The position numbers and the translations under genes were made by a program. From positions 12,336,190-12,400,189 of the forward strand of contig CM046301.1 of NCBI GenBank assembly GCA_025267735.1: a stretch of DNA of 64,000 nucleotides, given 5' to 3'. Position 1 is the stretch's first letter. Each line of letters opens with the position of its first letter. The notes beneath the pieces are model-generated. The model made no database searches. It saw only the letters and a program-made list of their open reading frames with translations, and had not been told where the DNA came from. Source of the stretch: Mactra quadrangularis (Eukaryota; Mollusca; Bivalvia; Venerida; Mactridae). Below are positions 62,182 to 64,000 of the stretch, one piece after another.

Positions 62182-63015
62182 TAATAATGGACTTATAATT
62201 ATGACGAGCTATAATTAATAATTCAGTTGATTAATTGATACATATAAAAATTAATTATGTTTTACATATACTGGACAAAGGAATATCTGCCTATATGGGG
62301 TTGCAAAGAAGAAGTTTTGGATGATTTTGTTTGTTGCATAAATAACACAAATATTGACAAAACAATAAAACAATCTTCTATATTTGTCAATGACAAGTCT
62401 GACAGTTAGATGTTGTGATTCGTATCTCAGTGGAATTTTCAAAATACTATGAACGGCAAAAATCTCAGAAAATGGAATTCTGTATGATAAGTCTAGATGT
62501 CAGAACCTCCTTTAGGAAAAGTGCATAGTTTTGTTTCCTTGAACTGTTAACAATTTGCCTCAAAAGTCCTTAAATACTGCAATATTAATGTTTTTGTTTA
62601 TTCATATGGTACAACTGCTTTCAGATAACTTCCTTCAGTAATATTGACAAATGACTTTGATTGCATGACTTATATAGGAAATACAAATACTACTTTGTCA
62701 TGATGTACAAACTTTACATTTAACAATGTCAGTCCATACATTTAAATACTGTCAAGATGCTTTCTGGCAACATTATATTTCATTAACTTCTTCCCACTGT
62801 GTCATTTATCTATGGAATTTTAAGATAATTCCAAGACAAGTTAATTTAGCATTGTAAGTAAGTTTATCATTGCATGCTGTGAGCCTGTGACTATACCATT
62901 GTATCTAACAAGAATTAATCAATGTCTATGTAGGGTTAATCTAATAAAATTACTCCATGGACCTCATCTATATTGTATGATTAAAATGTATGCCTTGTAC
63001 TTGATAGTAATTCTT
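62182..63015. other. AT-rich non-coding stretch, nothing recognised
   Basis: No gene or repeat could be supported. The minus frame at 62251-62442 shows no recognisable motif. Confidence 0.45.
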
Positions 63016-63190
63016 TGGGTTCAATATAAATCTTTTGGTTCAATCTAAATTCTCAGAATCAAACTAAATCTTTAAGTTCAAACTTAAGTTTCAGAATCAA
63101 TATAAATCTTTTGCTTCAATCTTAATTTTTAGATTCCATATAAATCTTTATGCTTGATCAATATAAATCTTTCAGCTCAATGTAAATCAC
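63016..63190. repeat. Degenerate ~20 bp tandem repeat
   Basis: Around eight imperfect copies of a TTCAATATAAATCTTTTGG type word (variants AATCAATATAAATCTTTTGC, TTCAATCTTAATTTTTAG) follow one another with uneven spacing of about 18-24 bp. It lies immediately downstream of the candidate minus-strand exon. Confidence 0.7.
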
Positions 63191-63273
63191 CACTGTCTGG
63201 TTTTAAAACAATGACTGACCGAGCTGGTATTTCTGATCACAGATCACTTATTTTTAATTTTGAAAAATTTTAC

Positions 63274-63507
63274 TTATGCTTCTGATGTTTTATGCTGATT
63301 CGATATGTTGGCATGGAGTGGCTTCTGGCATTTTGATGTTCTCCGGTTTGGGATGTGGGCAGTTCGTAAAGACTTATCATTTATTTGATATAAATGAACT
63401 TTAGAATTCCTACTGCTTGGCAGATAACGGTGACCATCATTCTTCACATTATCAATTTTACTCCATAAAGAAATATGCTTATAGTCCTTGTGAGATGTGA
63501 TTGAGAG
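63274..63507 (-). CDS. Candidate terminal coding exon, product unknown
   Basis: On the minus strand a pyrimidine-rich tract ending TTTCTTTACCAG (63510-63508 is the CAG) precedes a frame that is open in phase 0 for 77 codons to a TAA at 63274-63276. The peptide starts LSITSHKDYKHISLWSKIDN, continues through RYLPSSRNSKVHLYQIN, and ends NISNQHKTSEA. It is rich in Ser, Lys, His, Asn and Arg, like a disordered C-terminus, and its base composition is less AT-rich than its surroundings. If real, the gene's earlier exons lie to the right beyond the minisatellite, mostly outside the window. No domain is recognised. A chance open frame in non-coding DNA remains possible. Confidence 0.35.
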   Translation of the reverse strand, partial: LSITSHKDYKHISLWSKIDNVKNDGHRYLPSSRNSKVHLYQINDKSLRTAHIPNRRTSKCQKPLHANISNQHKTSEA

Positions 63508-63640
63508 CTGGTAAAGAAACAAACAAGTTATCAAACAAGCTTAATTTCTTGTTTTGGGTATAGATGGCTGGCATTAGTCATATAGTATTTACATAACTTA
63601 ATATAGAGTCTTCAATTGATTGGGACCATGTGCATTGCCT

Positions 63641-64000
63641 ACTAGTCGCCGTGTGTTTGGGTATGACTACTAGTGGCTTTTTGTTTGGGTATGACTACTA
63701 GTGGCCTTTTGTTTGGGTATGACTACTAGTGGCCTTTTGTTTGGGTATGACTACTAGTGGCCTTTTGTTTGGGTATGACTACTGGTGACCTTGTGTTTGG
63801 GTATGACTACTGGTGGCCTTTTGTTTGGGTATGACTACTGGTGACCTTTTGTTTGGGTATGATTACTAGTGGCCTTGTGTTTGGGTATGATTACTAGTGG
63901 CCTTGTGTTTGGGTATGATTACTAGTGGCCTTGTGTTTGGGTATGATTACAAGTGGCCTTGTGTTTGGGTATGATTACTAGTGGCCTTGTGTTTGGGTAT
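63641..64000. repeat. 28 bp minisatellite, about 13 copies, runs off the edge
   Basis: The unit is ACTAGTGGCCTTTTGTTTGG followed by GTATGACT, repeated with an exact 28 bp step (first starts 63641, 63669). Copies fall into ordered variants: GACTACTAG early, GACTACTGGTGACC in the middle, and GATTACTAG with CCTTGTG at the end. The array continues past position 64000, so its full length is unknown. Confidence 0.95.

Noticed and set aside
63211..63270. Plus-strand ISDHRSLIFNF resembling an endonuclease/phosphatase-fold motif of LINEs
   Set aside because: Only about 20 residues, with no upstream nuclease motifs and a stop right after. A chance match is more likely.

Overview
This window looks like AT-rich, non-coding nuclear DNA from an animal, most probably a mollusc and perhaps a bivalve. 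The grounds are indirect: low GC, no plausible long ORF, no operon-like structure, many tRNA-derived SINEs ending in GTTAAACCCA-type tails, and many short non-autonomous DNA transposons. The taxon is an inference. No complete protein gene, rRNA gene, functional tRNA gene or CRISPR array can be supported. Nearly all short ORFs here are chance frames in repeats or T-rich DNA. The one piece that resembles real coding sequence is a possible terminal exon on the minus strand at 63274-63507.

Layout. 1-13685 is ordinary AT-rich DNA with mobile-element debris: a 1.07 kb long-armed Mutator-like foldback at 2857-3926 with a TA-flanked MITE nested in its loop, a 317 bp palindromic foldback at 10504-10820, and two inverted copies of one MITE at 10160-10379 and 12978-13209.

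13686-51785 is a large tandem array: a truncated unit 0 (about 4.0 kb), then unit 1 (about 11.3 kb), unit 2 (about 12.6 kb) and unit 3 (about 9.9 kb), all in the same orientation. Units share the same order of anchors: minus-strand SINE, plus-strand SINE head, an 86-91 nt near-perfect hairpin, an old hAT-type MITE, a 55 bp minisatellite and a LINE-like 3' tail. Units 2 and 3 share derived features absent from unit 1. At least seven insertions are private to one unit, so the sister units act as natural empty sites and give exact ends and target-site duplications for several of them.

51786-64000 is again non-coding: a 2.8 kb element with 28 bp terminal inverted repeats at 52391-55183, a 314 bp MITE, two good tRNA-derived SINEs, older SINE relics, a degenerate A/T-rich repeat, the candidate exon, and a 28 bp minisatellite that runs off the right edge.

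The signals most worth following are two: the hairpin kept in all three long units (a microRNA-precursor candidate), and a class of unrelated insertions (29567-30749, 36015-38333, 52391-55183) that share an internal period of about 330-365 bp, or half that. Two of them carry a short box that is almost invariant while the sequence between boxes has drifted.
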